From: Arenicella chitinivorans
Lineage (GTDB): Bacteria > Pseudomonadota > Gammaproteobacteria > Arenicellales > Arenicellaceae
Direction of reading: 5' to 3'
Assembly: GCF_014651515.1 (NCBI RefSeq)
Contig: NZ_BMXA01000005.1
Span: forward strand, 1-64,000
DNA length: 64,000 nucleotides
The translations under genes and the position numbers were made by a program. Shown here piece after piece: positions 5,874 through 14,694 of this stretch. The number at the start of each line of letters is the position of its first letter. Within the stretch, counting starts at the first letter, position 1. Below the pieces are notes generated by a model. That model saw only the letters and a program-made list of their open reading frames with translations. It had not been told where the DNA came from and searched no databases.

Positions 5874-6125
5874 CAACGGGATACATGTGCAGGGATTGGC
5901 TCCCTATCCAAATTTTTCATTGCAGCTTGTTGCAAGCTGCTGTCTACCACAACGTCACCCGGGCCAACGGGATACATGTGCAGGGATTGGCTCCCTATCC
6001 AAATTTTTCATTGCAGCTTGTTGCAAGCTGCTGTCTACCACAACGTCACCCGAGCCAACGGGATACATGTGCAGGGATTGGCTCCCTATCCAAATTTTTT
6101 ATAGCAGCTTATTGCAAGCTGCCGG
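5866..6125 (-). repeat. 91-bp tandem repeat, two identical units and one partial, upstream of tRNA-Leu
   Basis: The units are 5866-5956 and 5957-6047 (apparently identical) and 6048 to about 6125 (diverging toward its end). Each contains ACCCGGGCCAACGGG (the tRNA-Leu 5' end plus leader), a hairpin AGGGATTGGCTCCCT, a second hairpin GCAGCTTG-TTG-CAAGCTGC, and a degenerate copy of the first 25 or so bases of the tRNA (minus strand: GGCCCGGGTGACGTTGTGG, then TAGAC). Long open frames crossing this region on the plus strand are by-products of the repeat period. Confidence 0.93.
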
Positions 6126-6376
6126 TGCCGCGTTTTTTGCGGGCTTTAGATTGCCACGTCGCTTCGCTCCTCGCAATGACGAGTATTTAGCTCCGCCTTT
6201 CGCAATCACGGGGGAGATATTTCACTCCTCGCAATGGCGAGCGGTTAGCGTTGGCTGCTCGCACAAAAACGAAAGCTTTGCCACTTCGCAATGGCAAGGT
6301 GTCGACTTGACGCTCCCCGCATTGACGAGGTGGACGCCTTGGCCGCCGATCACTTAGTGATCTTTGTACAAAGCAT
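6126..6376. repeat. Cluster of short degenerate repeats between tRNA-Leu repeats and tRNA-Cys
   Basis: A unit GATTGCCACGTCGCTTCGCT followed by CCTCGCAATGACG stands at 6149-6181. Degenerate echoes of CTCCTCGCAATGACGAG follow near 6196, 6222, 6281 and 6311 (for example CTCCTCGCAATGGCGAG and CTCCCCGCATTGACGAG). Similar CTTCGCTCCTCGCAATGAC sequences are widespread interspersed repeats in bacterial genomes. No gene is supported here. Confidence 0.6.
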
Positions 6377-6450
6377 TGGAGGCTCGAGCCGGAGTCGAAC
6401 CGGCGTACACGGCTTTGCAGGCCGCTGCATAACCACTCTGCCATCGAGCC
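6377..6450 (-). tRNA. tRNA-Cys (anticodon GCA)
   Basis: A 74-nt gene with encoded CCA. The acceptor starts GGCTCGA, the anticodon loop is CTGCAAA, the T arm reads CCGGTTCGACTCCGG, and the discriminator base is T as in other bacterial tRNA-Cys. Confidence 0.97.
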
Positions 6451-6479
6451 AATGCAATGAGGCTAATTTTAGCCAAAAA

Positions 6480-6512
6480 AATAGGGTAAAGAGAACTTTT
6501 CTTTACCCTATT
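6480..6512 (-). terminator. Intrinsic terminator between tRNA-Gly and tRNA-Cys (minus strand)
   Basis: A 12-bp perfect stem AATAGGGTAAAG / CTTTACCCTATT (6480-6491 and 6501-6512) with a 9-nt loop. On the minus strand it is followed by a run of T. It would stop transcription coming from pgsA and tRNA-Gly, so tRNA-Cys and tRNA-Leu probably need read-through or their own promoter. Confidence 0.8.
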
Positions 6513-6610
6513 CTACTTCGTCCAACATCGGGCCTTGATTTCTCTTGGCCAATGTTTTCTGCGCGGTTCGGGCGTTGCCGATCGTGATTTGCATCACCGC
6601 GATTGAAACT

Positions 6611-6685
6611 TGGAGCGGGAAACGAGATTCGAACTCGCGACCCCAACCTTGGCAAGGTTGTGCTCTACCACTGAGCTATTCCCGC
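6611..6685 (-). tRNA. tRNA-Gly (anticodon GCC)
   Basis: A 75-nt gene with encoded CCA. The acceptor arms GCGGGAA and TTCCCGC pair, the anticodon loop TTGCCAA carries GCC, and the T arm is CGAGTTCGAATCTCG. It lies 80 bp downstream of pgsA on the same strand. Confidence 0.97.
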
Positions 6686-6764
6686 TTGAGTGGCGCTATT
6701 ATATGCAGATGAATTAACTAGTCAATCATTGATTTCAGATTTATTTCAAAAATTTTTGATTGGC

Positions 6765-7343
6765 CTAATCATGTTGCACAGCCTTATAGGCAGCGCGCAA
6801 GTAAATGCTCATTGACCAGATCGTCAGAACCCCTGCTGCATACAGCATGAGCTCGCCAATCAGTAAAATAGGCAGACCGATGAAGTCGTGTTGGAACAGC
6901 AAACAGCCGATGGCACCCATTTGAATCCCGGTTTTGTACTTGCCGACCACAGACACCGCCACGTTGGCGCGCTTACCGATTTCAGCCATCCATTCTCGCA
7001 AAGCCGATACGGTGATTTCACGGCTAATGATAATGATGACCGTGATGATGAACAGCAACTCGTTCAATAAACCACGCTGCAATTCGACATTACTCACCAC
7101 CAGTAACAACATCGTGGAGACTAGCAATTTGTCGGCCACGGGATCGAGAAAGGCCCCCAGTTTACTAGTTTGGTTCCATTTACGGGCCAGATAGCCGTCG
7201 AGTGCGTCACTGATGCCGGCCAAGGTAAAAATTATGGTGCAGTACCAGTTTCCAAAACGAACGTCGGAAAAGTAAATGATCGCGATCAACGGAATCGCGA
7301 TTATTCGAAACAAAGTTAAGCAATTGGGTATGGTTAGGCTCAT
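6765..7343 (-). CDS. pgsA: CDP-diacylglycerol--glycerol-3-phosphate 3-phosphatidyltransferase
   Basis: Makes phosphatidylglycerophosphate from CDP-diacylglycerol and glycerol 3-phosphate at the inner membrane, the committed step to phosphatidylglycerol and cardiolipin. The CDP-alcohol phosphotransferase signature is complete: DALDGYLAR, then KLGAFLDPVADK (DG, AR, G, D and D all present). The protein is mostly hydrophobic, with about five membrane segments, and of usual length (192 aa). A TTG or ATG four codons upstream (7355 or 7352) would also open the frame. I prefer the ATG that gives MSLTIPNCLTLFR, matching the family N-terminus. uvrC lies upstream on the same strand, the conserved uvrC-pgsA pair. 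Confidence 0.96.
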   Translation of the reverse strand: MSLTIPNCLTLFRIIAIPLIAIIYFSDVRFGNWYCTIIFTLAGISDALDGYLARKWNQTSKLGAFLDPVADKLLVSTMLLLVVSNVELQRGLLNELLFIITVIIIISREITVSALREWMAEIGKRANVAVSVVGKYKTGIQMGAIGCLLFQHDFIGLPILLIGELMLYAAGVLTIWSMSIYLRAAYKAVQHD

Positions 7344-7443
7344 GTTCGGCATCAACCGGAAGTGATGTTTAAGTGTGCTCTCTAAGGCGCGAGTTTACCA
7401 TTAATGCGCCATAGCTGTTGAACAGACATATGGATAGACGGCA

Positions 7444-9267
7444 TTATTTTTTCAAGTGCTGGTAGATTTTGTTCGCTAAATCCGCGTTAATACCTGGCAC
7501 TTTCATCAGATCCTTGACCCCTGCCTGTTGAATGCCTTGCAAACCACCAAAATGCTTGAGCAGCGCCTGCCGACGTTTGGCCCCCACACCGGCCACCTCT
7601 TGCAACACCGATTGGGTTTGCGCCTTGCCACGCCGAGCGCGGTGTCCGGTGATAGCAAATCGATGCGCTTCGTCGCGAATTTGTTGCACCAAATGCATGG
7701 CCAGTGAGTTGGCGGGTAGTTTTATGCCCATTGATTGCCCTTCAACAAACAAGGTTTCCAAGCCTGGTTTTCGCCCCTCCCCTTTCGCCACGCCAACGAG
7801 CCGCACGTTGTTGATCTGTAATTCGCGCATAATCTCCGCGGCCGATGACAACTGCCCTTTACCACCGTCGATCAGTAATACGTCGGGCAGTTTGCCCTCT
7901 TCTTTCAATACGCGCTGGTAGCGGCGCTGAATCGCCTGACGCATCGCGGCGTAATCATCACCGGGTGTGATGCCTTTAATGTTGTAACGGCGGTAATCGG
8001 ACTTGGTGATGCCCTTTTCGGTGAACACCACGCAGCTGGCCACGGTTTGCTCGCCTTGGGTGTGGCTAATATCAAAACACTCAATGCGTTTGATGGGTTC
8101 GTCGGTGTCAAACACTTTGGCAAAGGCTTGCAGACGTCCGGCGACACTTTCTTTTTCTGACAAGTGCCGCTTTAGACGCTCGCTCACATTCAGTTGCGCC
8201 ATTTGCAGCCAGTCTCGACGGTGTCCTCGCACAGAGTGCACGATCGCGACTTTTCGATCCGATTGCTCGGTCAGCCAGCCAGCAAGACTGTCAGTGTCAT
8301 CGAGTGCCACGCCGACAATGATTTCTTTTGGGGCCGGACGACGATGATAATACTGGCTGATAAAAGCACTGAGGATTTCGGCTTCGGTAAAATCGAGTGG
8401 CACCTTAGGAAAATGTCCATTACTGCCGCTATGACGACCGCCACGAATAAACGTGACCTCCACACACACCTTGCCGTGCAAACTGGCCACGGTGATGATG
8501 TCGATGTCACTGTGACCCGATGTGATGGCTTGATGTGACTGCACACGCCGAAGTGCGTTGATACGATCCCGCCATCCAGCTGCTTCCTCAAACTTTAATT
8601 GCTTGGAAGCCTGCTCCATATTGCGTTGCAGCAGTGTATTTAATGATTCGTCTTTGCCTTGCAAGAATAAACCGGCCAGATCAACATCCTTGCCATACGC
8701 TTCTTGCGAGATCAGCCCGACGCACGGGCCGCTACAGCGCTTGATTTGATATTGCAAACATGGTCGCGAGCGATTGCTGAAAAACACGTCATCACACTGA
8801 CGCACCGGCAGCACTTTTTGCAGCAGCGCCAGCGTTTCGCGGATCGCAGTCACGCCTGGGTACGGCCCAAAATAGCGCCCCGGCTCGCTGCGGTCACCGC
8901 GATAAAAACTCAAACGCGGATACTCATGCGAGTCATCAATATGAATAAATGGGTAGCTTTTGCTGTCGCGCAGCAGAATGTTGTAGCGTGGCTTATGTTT
9001 TTTGATTAAGTTGGACTCGAGAATCAGCGCTTCGTTCTCGGTGTGTGTTACCACCACCTGAATGTCGTCCACTTTTTGCATCATGGCTGCGGTTTTGATC
9101 GGCAAGCCGGTGGCACGAAAATAGCTGCTCAAACGCTTTTTAAGATTCTTAGCCTTGCCCACGTACAATAAGGCCCCCTCGGCATCAAACATTTGATAGA
9201 TGCCGGGCGATTGCCCCACGTGTTGCAAAAAGGTTTTATGATCAAACGCCAAGAGAGAATCCACCAA
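7444..9267 (-). CDS. uvrC: UvrABC excinuclease subunit C
   Basis: Makes the 3' and 5' incisions during nucleotide excision repair after UvrA and UvrB have marked the lesion. The order of domains is standard: GIY-YIG nuclease at residues 15-95 (GIYQMFDAEG, YVGKAKNLKKRL), the Cys-containing region (CLQYQIKRCSGPCVG), the UVR helix pair (ASKQLKFEEAAGWRDRI), the RNase H-like nuclease (FDISHTQGEQTVASCVVF), and tandem helix-hairpin-helix motifs at the C-terminus (VAGVGAKRRQALLKHFGG). At 607 residues it is full length. The start is TTG at 9267 or GTG at 9264. There is no ATG nearby, so a non-ATG start is likely. Confidence 0.97.
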   Translation of the reverse strand: MVDSLLAFDHKTFLQHVGQSPGIYQMFDAEGALLYVGKAKNLKKRLSSYFRATGLPIKTAAMMQKVDDIQVVVTHTENEALILESNLIKKHKPRYNILLRDSKSYPFIHIDDSHEYPRLSFYRGDRSEPGRYFGPYPGVTAIRETLALLQKVLPVRQCDDVFFSNRSRPCLQYQIKRCSGPCVGLISQEAYGKDVDLAGLFLQGKDESLNTLLQRNMEQASKQLKFEEAAGWRDRINALRRVQSHQAITSGHSDIDIITVASLHGKVCVEVTFIRGGRHSGSNGHFPKVPLDFTEAEILSAFISQYYHRRPAPKEIIVGVALDDTDSLAGWLTEQSDRKVAIVHSVRGHRRDWLQMAQLNVSERLKRHLSEKESVAGRLQAFAKVFDTDEPIKRIECFDISHTQGEQTVASCVVFTEKGITKSDYRRYNIKGITPGDDYAAMRQAIQRRYQRVLKEEGKLPDVLLIDGGKGQLSSAAEIMRELQINNVRLVGVAKGEGRKPGLETLFVEGQSMGIKLPANSLAMHLVQQIRDEAHRFAITGHRARRGKAQTQSVLQEVAGVGAKRRQALLKHFGGLQGIQQAGVKDLMKVPGINADLANKIYQHLKK

Positions 9268-9328
9268 CTAAGTTAAAACTGCTGCATTATAGCGTTATTC
9301 CGGCTGGTCTTCCGACGCTCCGTTCACC

Positions 9329-9334
9329 TATAAT
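9329..9334 (+). promoter_or_regulatory. Probable -10 element of the efp promoter
   Basis: A perfect TATAAT lies 36 bp before the efp start in the uvrC-efp divergent gap. A weak TGGTCT lies 18 bp upstream as a possible -35. Expression of an abundant translation factor from such a promoter is reasonable. Confidence 0.55.
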
Positions 9335-9369
9335 CGCGGCTTAATTAATTTCCCAGTACCCTGTTTAAA

Positions 9370-9933
9370 ATGGCAAAAATCTCGGCAAACGAAATTCGAC
9401 TTGGTGGACTGATTGAGCATCAAGGCAATCTGTGGCGTGTGCTTAAAAAGAGTCACGTAAAGCCTGGTAAAGGTGGTGCTTTCGTTCAATGCGAACTGAA
9501 AGACATCATCAATGGCACCAAACTGAATGAGCGCTTCCGTTCGACTGACAAGGTCGAAAAGCCCCACGTGGAACCACGTAAAATGCAGTACTTGTATGCC
9601 GACGGTGACACGCATATTTTTATGGACAGCGAAACCTTCGACCAACTCACACTTAATGCGGAAGACATTTCTGAGCAAGCGGGCTATCTGCTGCCAAACA
9701 CCGATGTGCAAATCAACTTCTATGACGAGACGCCCATCGGCCTAGACTTACCCGCCAACGTGATTCTTGAAGTCGTCGATACCGAAGGTGTGGTCAAAGG
9801 TCAAACGGCAGCCAGTGGCGGTAAACCTGCAGAGCTGGAGACCGGCATTCGCATCACGGTGCCCACCTTCGTCAATATCGGCGAAAAAGTAAAAGTAAAT
9901 ACCGAAACTGGGGAATACGTCGAGCGCGCGTAA
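9370..9933 (+). CDS. efp: Translation elongation factor P
   Basis: Binds the ribosome between P and E sites and relieves stalling at polyproline stretches. At 187 residues it is full length, with the three beta-barrel domains of the family: the KOW-like N-terminal domain (residues 1-64), the OB domain, and the C-terminal domain ending VNTETGEYVERA. Lys34 in HVKPGKGGAF is the position that is beta-lysylated by EpmA/EpmB in the enteric-type subfamily, and the surrounding sequence fits that subfamily. The gene stands alone, divergent from uvrC, and is followed by a stem-forming sequence and tRNA-Arg. Confidence 0.97.
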   Translation: MAKISANEIRLGGLIEHQGNLWRVLKKSHVKPGKGGAFVQCELKDIINGTKLNERFRSTDKVEKPHVEPRKMQYLYADGDTHIFMDSETFDQLTLNAEDISEQAGYLLPNTDVQINFYDETPIGLDLPANVILEVVDTEGVVKGQTAASGGKPAELETGIRITVPTFVNIGEKVKVNTETGEYVERA

Positions 9934-9953
9934 GCCTCGTATGTGCTTGGCAT

Positions 9954-9994
9954 GACACCGCGTCTGTGAACAGCAACTCGCTCGTCGCGGTGTC
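9954..9994 (+). repeat. Inverted repeat between efp and tRNA-Arg
   Basis: GACACCGCG (9954-9962) and CGCGGTGTC (9986-9994) form a 9-bp stem with a 23-nt loop just before the tRNA. There is no T-run after it, so it is not a standard intrinsic terminator. It may be a processing or termination structure. Confidence 0.6.
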
Positions 9995-9998
9995 GGAT

Positions 9999-10075
9999 GT
10001 CCTGGTAGCTCAGCTGGATAGAGCAGCCGCCTCCTAAGCGGCAGGTCGGAGGTTCGAATCCTCTCCAGGACGCCA
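9999..10075 (+). tRNA. tRNA-Arg (anticodon CCT)
   Basis: A 77-nt gene with encoded CCA. The acceptor arms GTCCTGG and CCAGGAC pair, the anticodon loop CTCCTAA carries CCT, which reads AGG, and the T arm is GGAGGTTCGAATCCTCT. Confidence 0.97.
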
Positions 10076-10119
10076 GCCCGCCCCGCTCTTCAAGGATGAA
10101 TTAGATGTTGACCCGCCGG

Positions 10120-11172
10120 TCAGACGCTTGCAGCACGCTCCAATAGCATTGCATCACCGTAGCTAAAGAATCGATACTTCTGCGTAATCGCGTGTTGATA
10201 CGCCGAACGAATTGTTTCTGGACCCGCGAACGCACTGACTAACATCAACAAGGTTGATTCCGGTAAGTGAAAGTTGGTTTGCAGCAGATCCACTACTTTG
10301 AATTGAAATCCTGGGTAGATGAAAATGTCGGTGTCACCAGTAAAAGGGGCGATGAGTGCTGCGTCGCCAGCGGCGCGCGCTGCAGTTTCCAACGATCGTA
10401 CTACGGTGGTCCCAACCGCAAGCACGCGTCCACCATGCTGTTTCGCCGCAATTATGGCTTTGCAGGCCGCGTCAGAAACTTCGATATACTCAGAGTGCAT
10501 CACGTGCTCTTCCACTGAATTAACACGGACTGGCTGATAGGTACCAGCTCCAACGTGCAGCGTAATCGTCACAATCTCAACGCCTTTGTCGCGTATTGCC
10601 GCCAGCAAGGTGTCGTCATAATGCAAACCGGCGGTTGGCGCGGCCACTGCGCCCTTCTGTTCTGCGAAAACGGTTTGATAGCGCTCCTGATCAGAATGCT
10701 CATCGGCACGCTCAATATAGGGCGGCAGCGGCATATGACCAACTCGCTCCAACCAATCAAACAATGAGGCCTGCAAACCATTGACTTGCAGCTCGAAAAA
10801 AGTATCTTGCCTGCCCAGCACCGTGAGACGTACCTGGTCGTCCCCGTCGATCATTAGTTTCTGGCCGGGCTTAGGGGCACGACTGGCGCGAATTTGCGCT
10901 AACAGAGAGTCTTCACCTGTGACCCGTTCAAGCAGCACTTCAATGCGGCCACCTGATTCCTTTTGTCCAAACATGCGTGCAGGAACAACTTTGGTGTTGT
11001 TTAACACCATCACATCGCCTGCGCGCAGCTCGTGCAGTAAATCGCCAAAGCTGGCGTCCATAAAAGGCTGACCTTGGCGCACTTTCAATAAACGGCTGGT
11101 ACCCCGTTTCTCAGGCGGATATTGTGCGATCAGCTCATCCGGCAAATCGTAAGTAAAGTCGCTAACGTTCAT
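10120..11172 (-). CDS. queA: S-adenosylmethionine:tRNA ribosyltransferase-isomerase
   Basis: Transfers and rearranges the ribose of S-adenosylmethionine onto preQ1 in tRNA to give epoxyqueuosine, the step after Tgt in queuosine synthesis. Family blocks are present: [67 protein letters not shown] and [19 protein letters not shown]-like text. The frame is open for 17 more codons upstream (to 11223), but the ATG at 11172 gives the family N-terminus [11 protein letters not shown] and a normal length of 350 residues. Here queA is separated from tgt, which lies at 28-29 kb. Confidence 0.96.
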   Translation of the reverse strand: MNVSDFTYDLPDELIAQYPPEKRGTSRLLKVRQGQPFMDASFGDLLHELRAGDVMVLNNTKVVPARMFGQKESGGRIEVLLERVTGEDSLLAQIRASRAPKPGQKLMIDGDDQVRLTVLGRQDTFFELQVNGLQASLFDWLERVGHMPLPPYIERADEHSDQERYQTVFAEQKGAVAAPTAGLHYDDTLLAAIRDKGVEIVTITLHVGAGTYQPVRVNSVEEHVMHSEYIEVSDAACKAIIAAKQHGGRVLAVGTTVVRSLETAARAAGDAALIAPFTGDTDIFIYPGFQFKVVDLLQTNFHLPESTLLMLVSAFAGPETIRSAYQHAITQKYRFFSYGDAMLLERAASV

Positions 11173-11228
11173 GCGCGCGGATACTATCAGGTCTTCAATC
11201 TGAGCACTACAGTCGAACGACAAGCGGA

Positions 11229-12488
11229 CTATTTTCCGTGAACGGCACGACCACCCGGCATCGGCATGGCGTTGTTAACGGGTGGCAAATTCTGCGCTCG
11301 CTGACGCCCGATAAACAACAATGGTGCAGACACCACACAAGCTACCACCAGACCAATACTCAGCGCACTTGGAATAGGACTCAACAACGCCAATGTGAAC
11401 AAAGTGACTAGACGCATCCACTCCAGCACACCGGCAAAATGGCGATTCTCCAACACCGCGCCGATGGAAAAACTACTGAGCAAAACGAACGCCACCAACA
11501 TAGCGCGTTGTCCTATGGTCATCTCTAAGGCAGCGATCGAAAACAAAATACCCACCGTGGCCGTGGCCGTATATTGAATGATGCTGTACAGCTTCAGTGC
11601 GCCAGGAATCTGAATATCGAATTTAACAAAGTCTTCTAACTCATTCTTTTCTAACGGGTATTTATCTACAACATCCGGTGGACGCCAGCCAGTGCGACGA
11701 AACCAGATGGTCAGTTTGTGCCACCAGTTACGCGTGTGCACGGCATCCCAGAACAATAGATTGTAGATTTGAAAGTTGACCCAGAGAGGGTTAAATGAAC
11801 GCACCGCGCCACGAATACCGAAAACCGGTAAATCGTCGTCCAGCTCCTCCTGATACGTGCCGAACAAACGATCCCAAAGAATAAAGACGCCACCGTAATT
11901 TTTATCAATATAGACCGTGTTTTGCGCATGGTGCCCGCGGTGGTTTGACGGGGTCACAAAGATCCATTCGTACCAGCCCAATTTACCGACATGACGTGTA
12001 TGCACCCAAAACTGATAAATCAGATTCAGCGCACCAACAGAGAGAATCATCAGCGGATCAAAACCCAGAATCGCCAGTGGCAAATAGAACACAAAACTCA
12101 GTGTGCTGGTGCCAGTTTGTCGCAACGCGGTGGTTAGGTTGTACTCTTCGCTCGAATGATGCACCACATGCGCCGCCCATAGGATATTCACCTCATGGCC
12201 CATGCGGTGATTCCAATAGTAACAAAAGTCGTACAACACAAAGGCGAGCGCCCAAGTCCAGATTGAATCCGGCCAAGTGTAGAGCGCCACGCTGTCATAC
12301 AACATGACGTACACTGTAAACGGGATCAGTTTGTCGATCACGCTTACCAATTGATTGATCGTTCCCGTGGCGAGACTGGTAAGCGAGTCGTTGATGCGGT
12401 AATAATTGGTACCACGCCAGCGTTCAGCTAACAGCTCAAGACCAATGAGTAGAAAAAAAGCCGGAACTGCATATAGAATTAAGTTCAT
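11229..12488 (-). CDS. Sterol desaturase / fatty acid hydroxylase family protein
   Basis: A 419-residue integral membrane di-iron enzyme. The first 270 residues form the hydroxylase domain with the expected His clusters: [20 protein letters not shown] and NHRGHHAQN. Membrane helices flank them, and the remaining 150 residues add several hydrophobic helices, an extension seen in the larger members. The family adds hydroxyls or double bonds to lipids and sterol-like molecules. The substrate cannot be deduced. It is followed by queA and preceded by the fadI-fadJ pair on the same strand, so a lipid role is plausible. Confidence 0.9.
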   Translation of the reverse strand: MNLILYAVPAFFLLIGLELLAERWRGTNYYRINDSLTSLATGTINQLVSVIDKLIPFTVYVMLYDSVALYTWPDSIWTWALAFVLYDFCYYWNHRMGHEVNILWAAHVVHHSSEEYNLTTALRQTGTSTLSFVFYLPLAILGFDPLMILSVGALNLIYQFWVHTRHVGKLGWYEWIFVTPSNHRGHHAQNTVYIDKNYGGVFILWDRLFGTYQEELDDDLPVFGIRGAVRSFNPLWVNFQIYNLLFWDAVHTRNWWHKLTIWFRRTGWRPPDVVDKYPLEKNELEDFVKFDIQIPGALKLYSIIQYTATATVGILFSIAALEMTIGQRAMLVAFVLLSSFSIGAVLENRHFAGVLEWMRLVTLFTLALLSPIPSALSIGLVVACVVSAPLLFIGRQRAQNLPPVNNAMPMPGGRAVHGK

Positions 12489-12545
12489 ATATATTCCGTA
12501 AACGATTGATTAAATTAAAAATACCTGCATGAAATCAAGCCCACC

Positions 12546-14663
12546 TTAGGCAGTATAGAAGCGAGTTCCTTTTTTAGCATGCTTGCGCAAAATTGGCGCA
12601 GGCTCGAACCGCAAGCCAAATTCGGCTTTAAGAGCTTCTAGCTTTTCAACCACGGCCGCGGCACCGAGTGTATCCATATAACGGAATGGCCCGCCGAGGA
12701 ATGGTGGAAAACCAAGCCCAAAGATAGCACCGATATCGCCGTCACGCGCAGAACGCAGAATACCATCTTGTAGACAGTACGCCGCTTCATTGAGCATCGT
12801 CAATATGATCCGTTCAGCGATGGCCTGACCACTCAGTTCGGTGCGCCCGTGGTTAGGCAGGTTCAGGACATCGTAGATGGTTTCGTCCACCTGTTTGCCT
12901 TTAGATTTCTCTGAATAGTCGTAAAATCCTCGACCATTTTTGCGTCCTTTACGATCATCTGCCAGCACTCTGTCGACACCATCAATCAGTGGAATACGAT
13001 CACCGAACGCTTGATTTAATGTGGTTACGATGTGTGCGCCCACATCAATACCAACTTCGTCCATCAGCTTGATCGGACCAACTGGCATGCCAAAGTGCTC
13101 AAGTGCCGAATCGACCTCCTCGATTGCCACGCCCTCTAGGACCATGCGCACGGCTTCCATGTTGTAGGGAACCAGAATACGGGTAGTGTAAAATCCGGGG
13201 CCATCGTTCACCACGATCACCGTTTTGCCCTGCTGCTTGCCCAATTCCACAGCCGTGGCAGTCACCCAATCAGCGGTTTTGCTGCCGGTCACCACTTCCA
13301 ACAAGGGCATTTTTTCGACCGGGGAAAAGTAATGCATACCGACCACACGCTCCGGGTATTTGGCGTTAGCCGCTACCGAATCAATCGGAATAGCCGAGGT
13401 GTTAGTGGCGAAAATTGTCTTCTTCTCAGTGTTCAGCGCTTCGATATCGGCAACCATACCTTGCTTCAGGTCCAGGCTCTCGAACACGGCTTCGATCACC
13501 ACATCACTCGTGGCAAATCCACGATAGTCGGTGCCGCCAGTTAAGCGCGCTAGGTGTGCCTGGCGATCCAACGCGGTCATGCGTCTCCGCGCAACCTGTT
13601 TATCCAGAATCTTACCGGTATAAGCAATGCCTTTGGCAACGCCCTCGTTGCTGATATCTTTCAAGCGCACGGTTTTTCCGGCTTTGGTGGCAGAGACATA
13701 CGCTATGCCCGCGCCCATTAAACCCGCACCAAGCACGCCAACCTGCTCTACTGGCACCGCCGTGGCATCACTGTCGACGCCGGTATCTTTTTTTAAATCC
13801 GTGCTAGCGAAGAAGATATTCACCAACTGCTGAGACTCTGGCGTCATCAACATATGACCAAATGCTTTGGCTTCGTTCTTTAGACCTTTTTTCAACCCCA
13901 TACGCAAACCACGGTTCACCACCTTCAATATTTTGATCGGCGCCGGGTATTTTCCCTTGGTCGCTTTCAGCGTTTTGCTGCGCGCCTGCGAAATCACATA
14001 TTTTCGGATTGGGCCAAATTTGAACAACCAGTTTTTAGCACTTTGACGGCGCTTTGGTTTACCTCTTGCAATATAGCGAGTCGCGACGTCGGTCAGGATC
14101 GACGCCGGCACAACTGCATCCACAATGCCTGCTTTATGGGCACGCTTGCCATTGAGCTGTTTGCCGGTCAATAGCAGGTCCAGCGCAGTAGGCAAATCGA
14201 TTAAACGCGGCAGACGCTGAGTGCCACCGCCGCCCGGAATCAGGCCCAACTGAACTTCGGGCAAACCAATTTTAGTCGCCTTATCGTCCGACGCAATGCG
14301 ATAGTCAAACGCCAACGCCAACTCCAAACCACCGCCCAGACACACGCCATCGATGGCGGCCACGGTTGGTATTTTCAGCTTGGTGATGCGGTCAAACATG
14401 GCGTGCAATAACTCCGAAGACTCGACTGCCTGCTCTTCAGAAGTAATACCCTGCAACATAGAAATATCTGCGCCAGCCAAGAAACAACCGGGTTTACCAG
14501 ACTGAAAGATCAGTCCTGCGAGCGAGTCGTCCAGTTCAATTTGACTGAACACCGCTTCGTACTCGGTCTGAATACCAGAATTCAGCACGTTCTGAGGCTG
14601 ACTCGGATCGTTCATGGTGATGGTCGCAATGCCATCCTGTGTGTCTAAGGTAAATATGCTCAT
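12546..14663 (-). CDS. fadJ: Fatty acid oxidation complex subunit alpha (enoyl-CoA hydratase / 3-hydroxyacyl-CoA dehydrogenase)
   Basis: Catalyses hydration of 2-enoyl-CoA and oxidation of L-3-hydroxyacyl-CoA. The N-terminal crotonase domain carries GGGLELALAFDYRIA and IGLPEVQLGLIPGGGGTQRLP. The dehydrogenase Rossmann motif is GVLGAGLMGAGIAY, followed by VVGMHYFSPVEKMPLLEVV and the C-terminal helical domain. The open frame reaches 14741, but the ATG at 14663, with AGGA about ten bases upstream, gives the natural start MSIFTLDTQDGIATITMN and 705 residues. It follows the thiolase gene by 31 bp on the same strand, an operon pair. The arrangement thiolase first, hydratase second is that of fadI-fadJ. 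Confidence 0.93.
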   Translation of the reverse strand: MSIFTLDTQDGIATITMNDPSQPQNVLNSGIQTEYEAVFSQIELDDSLAGLIFQSGKPGCFLAGADISMLQGITSEEQAVESSELLHAMFDRITKLKIPTVAAIDGVCLGGGLELALAFDYRIASDDKATKIGLPEVQLGLIPGGGGTQRLPRLIDLPTALDLLLTGKQLNGKRAHKAGIVDAVVPASILTDVATRYIARGKPKRRQSAKNWLFKFGPIRKYVISQARSKTLKATKGKYPAPIKILKVVNRGLRMGLKKGLKNEAKAFGHMLMTPESQQLVNIFFASTDLKKDTGVDSDATAVPVEQVGVLGAGLMGAGIAYVSATKAGKTVRLKDISNEGVAKGIAYTGKILDKQVARRRMTALDRQAHLARLTGGTDYRGFATSDVVIEAVFESLDLKQGMVADIEALNTEKKTIFATNTSAIPIDSVAANAKYPERVVGMHYFSPVEKMPLLEVVTGSKTADWVTATAVELGKQQGKTVIVVNDGPGFYTTRILVPYNMEAVRMVLEGVAIEEVDSALEHFGMPVGPIKLMDEVGIDVGAHIVTTLNQAFGDRIPLIDGVDRVLADDRKGRKNGRGFYDYSEKSKGKQVDETIYDVLNLPNHGRTELSGQAIAERIILTMLNEAAYCLQDGILRSARDGDIGAIFGLGFPPFLGGPFRYMDTLGAAAVVEKLEALKAEFGLRFEPAPILRKHAKKGTRFYTA

Positions 14664-14694
14664 TGTCTGTTCCTGTTCTCGCCTACCGTTAACC

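Noticed and set aside
5866-6125. CRISPR array
   Set aside because: The 91-bp unit repeats head to tail without unique spacers, has no cas genes near, and contains tRNA-derived sequence.
5786-6357. Two long overlapping plus-strand open frames (about 134 and 179 codons) across the tRNA-Leu region
   Set aside because: They run antisense through the tRNA and over the 91-bp tandem repeat. Their repeated peptide is a product of the repeat, with no start signal or protein-like composition.
8194-8591. Open frames of 100 codons or more on other frames inside uvrC
   Set aside because: They lie fully within a well-supported gene, have no ribosome-binding site, and their composition follows the uvrC codons.
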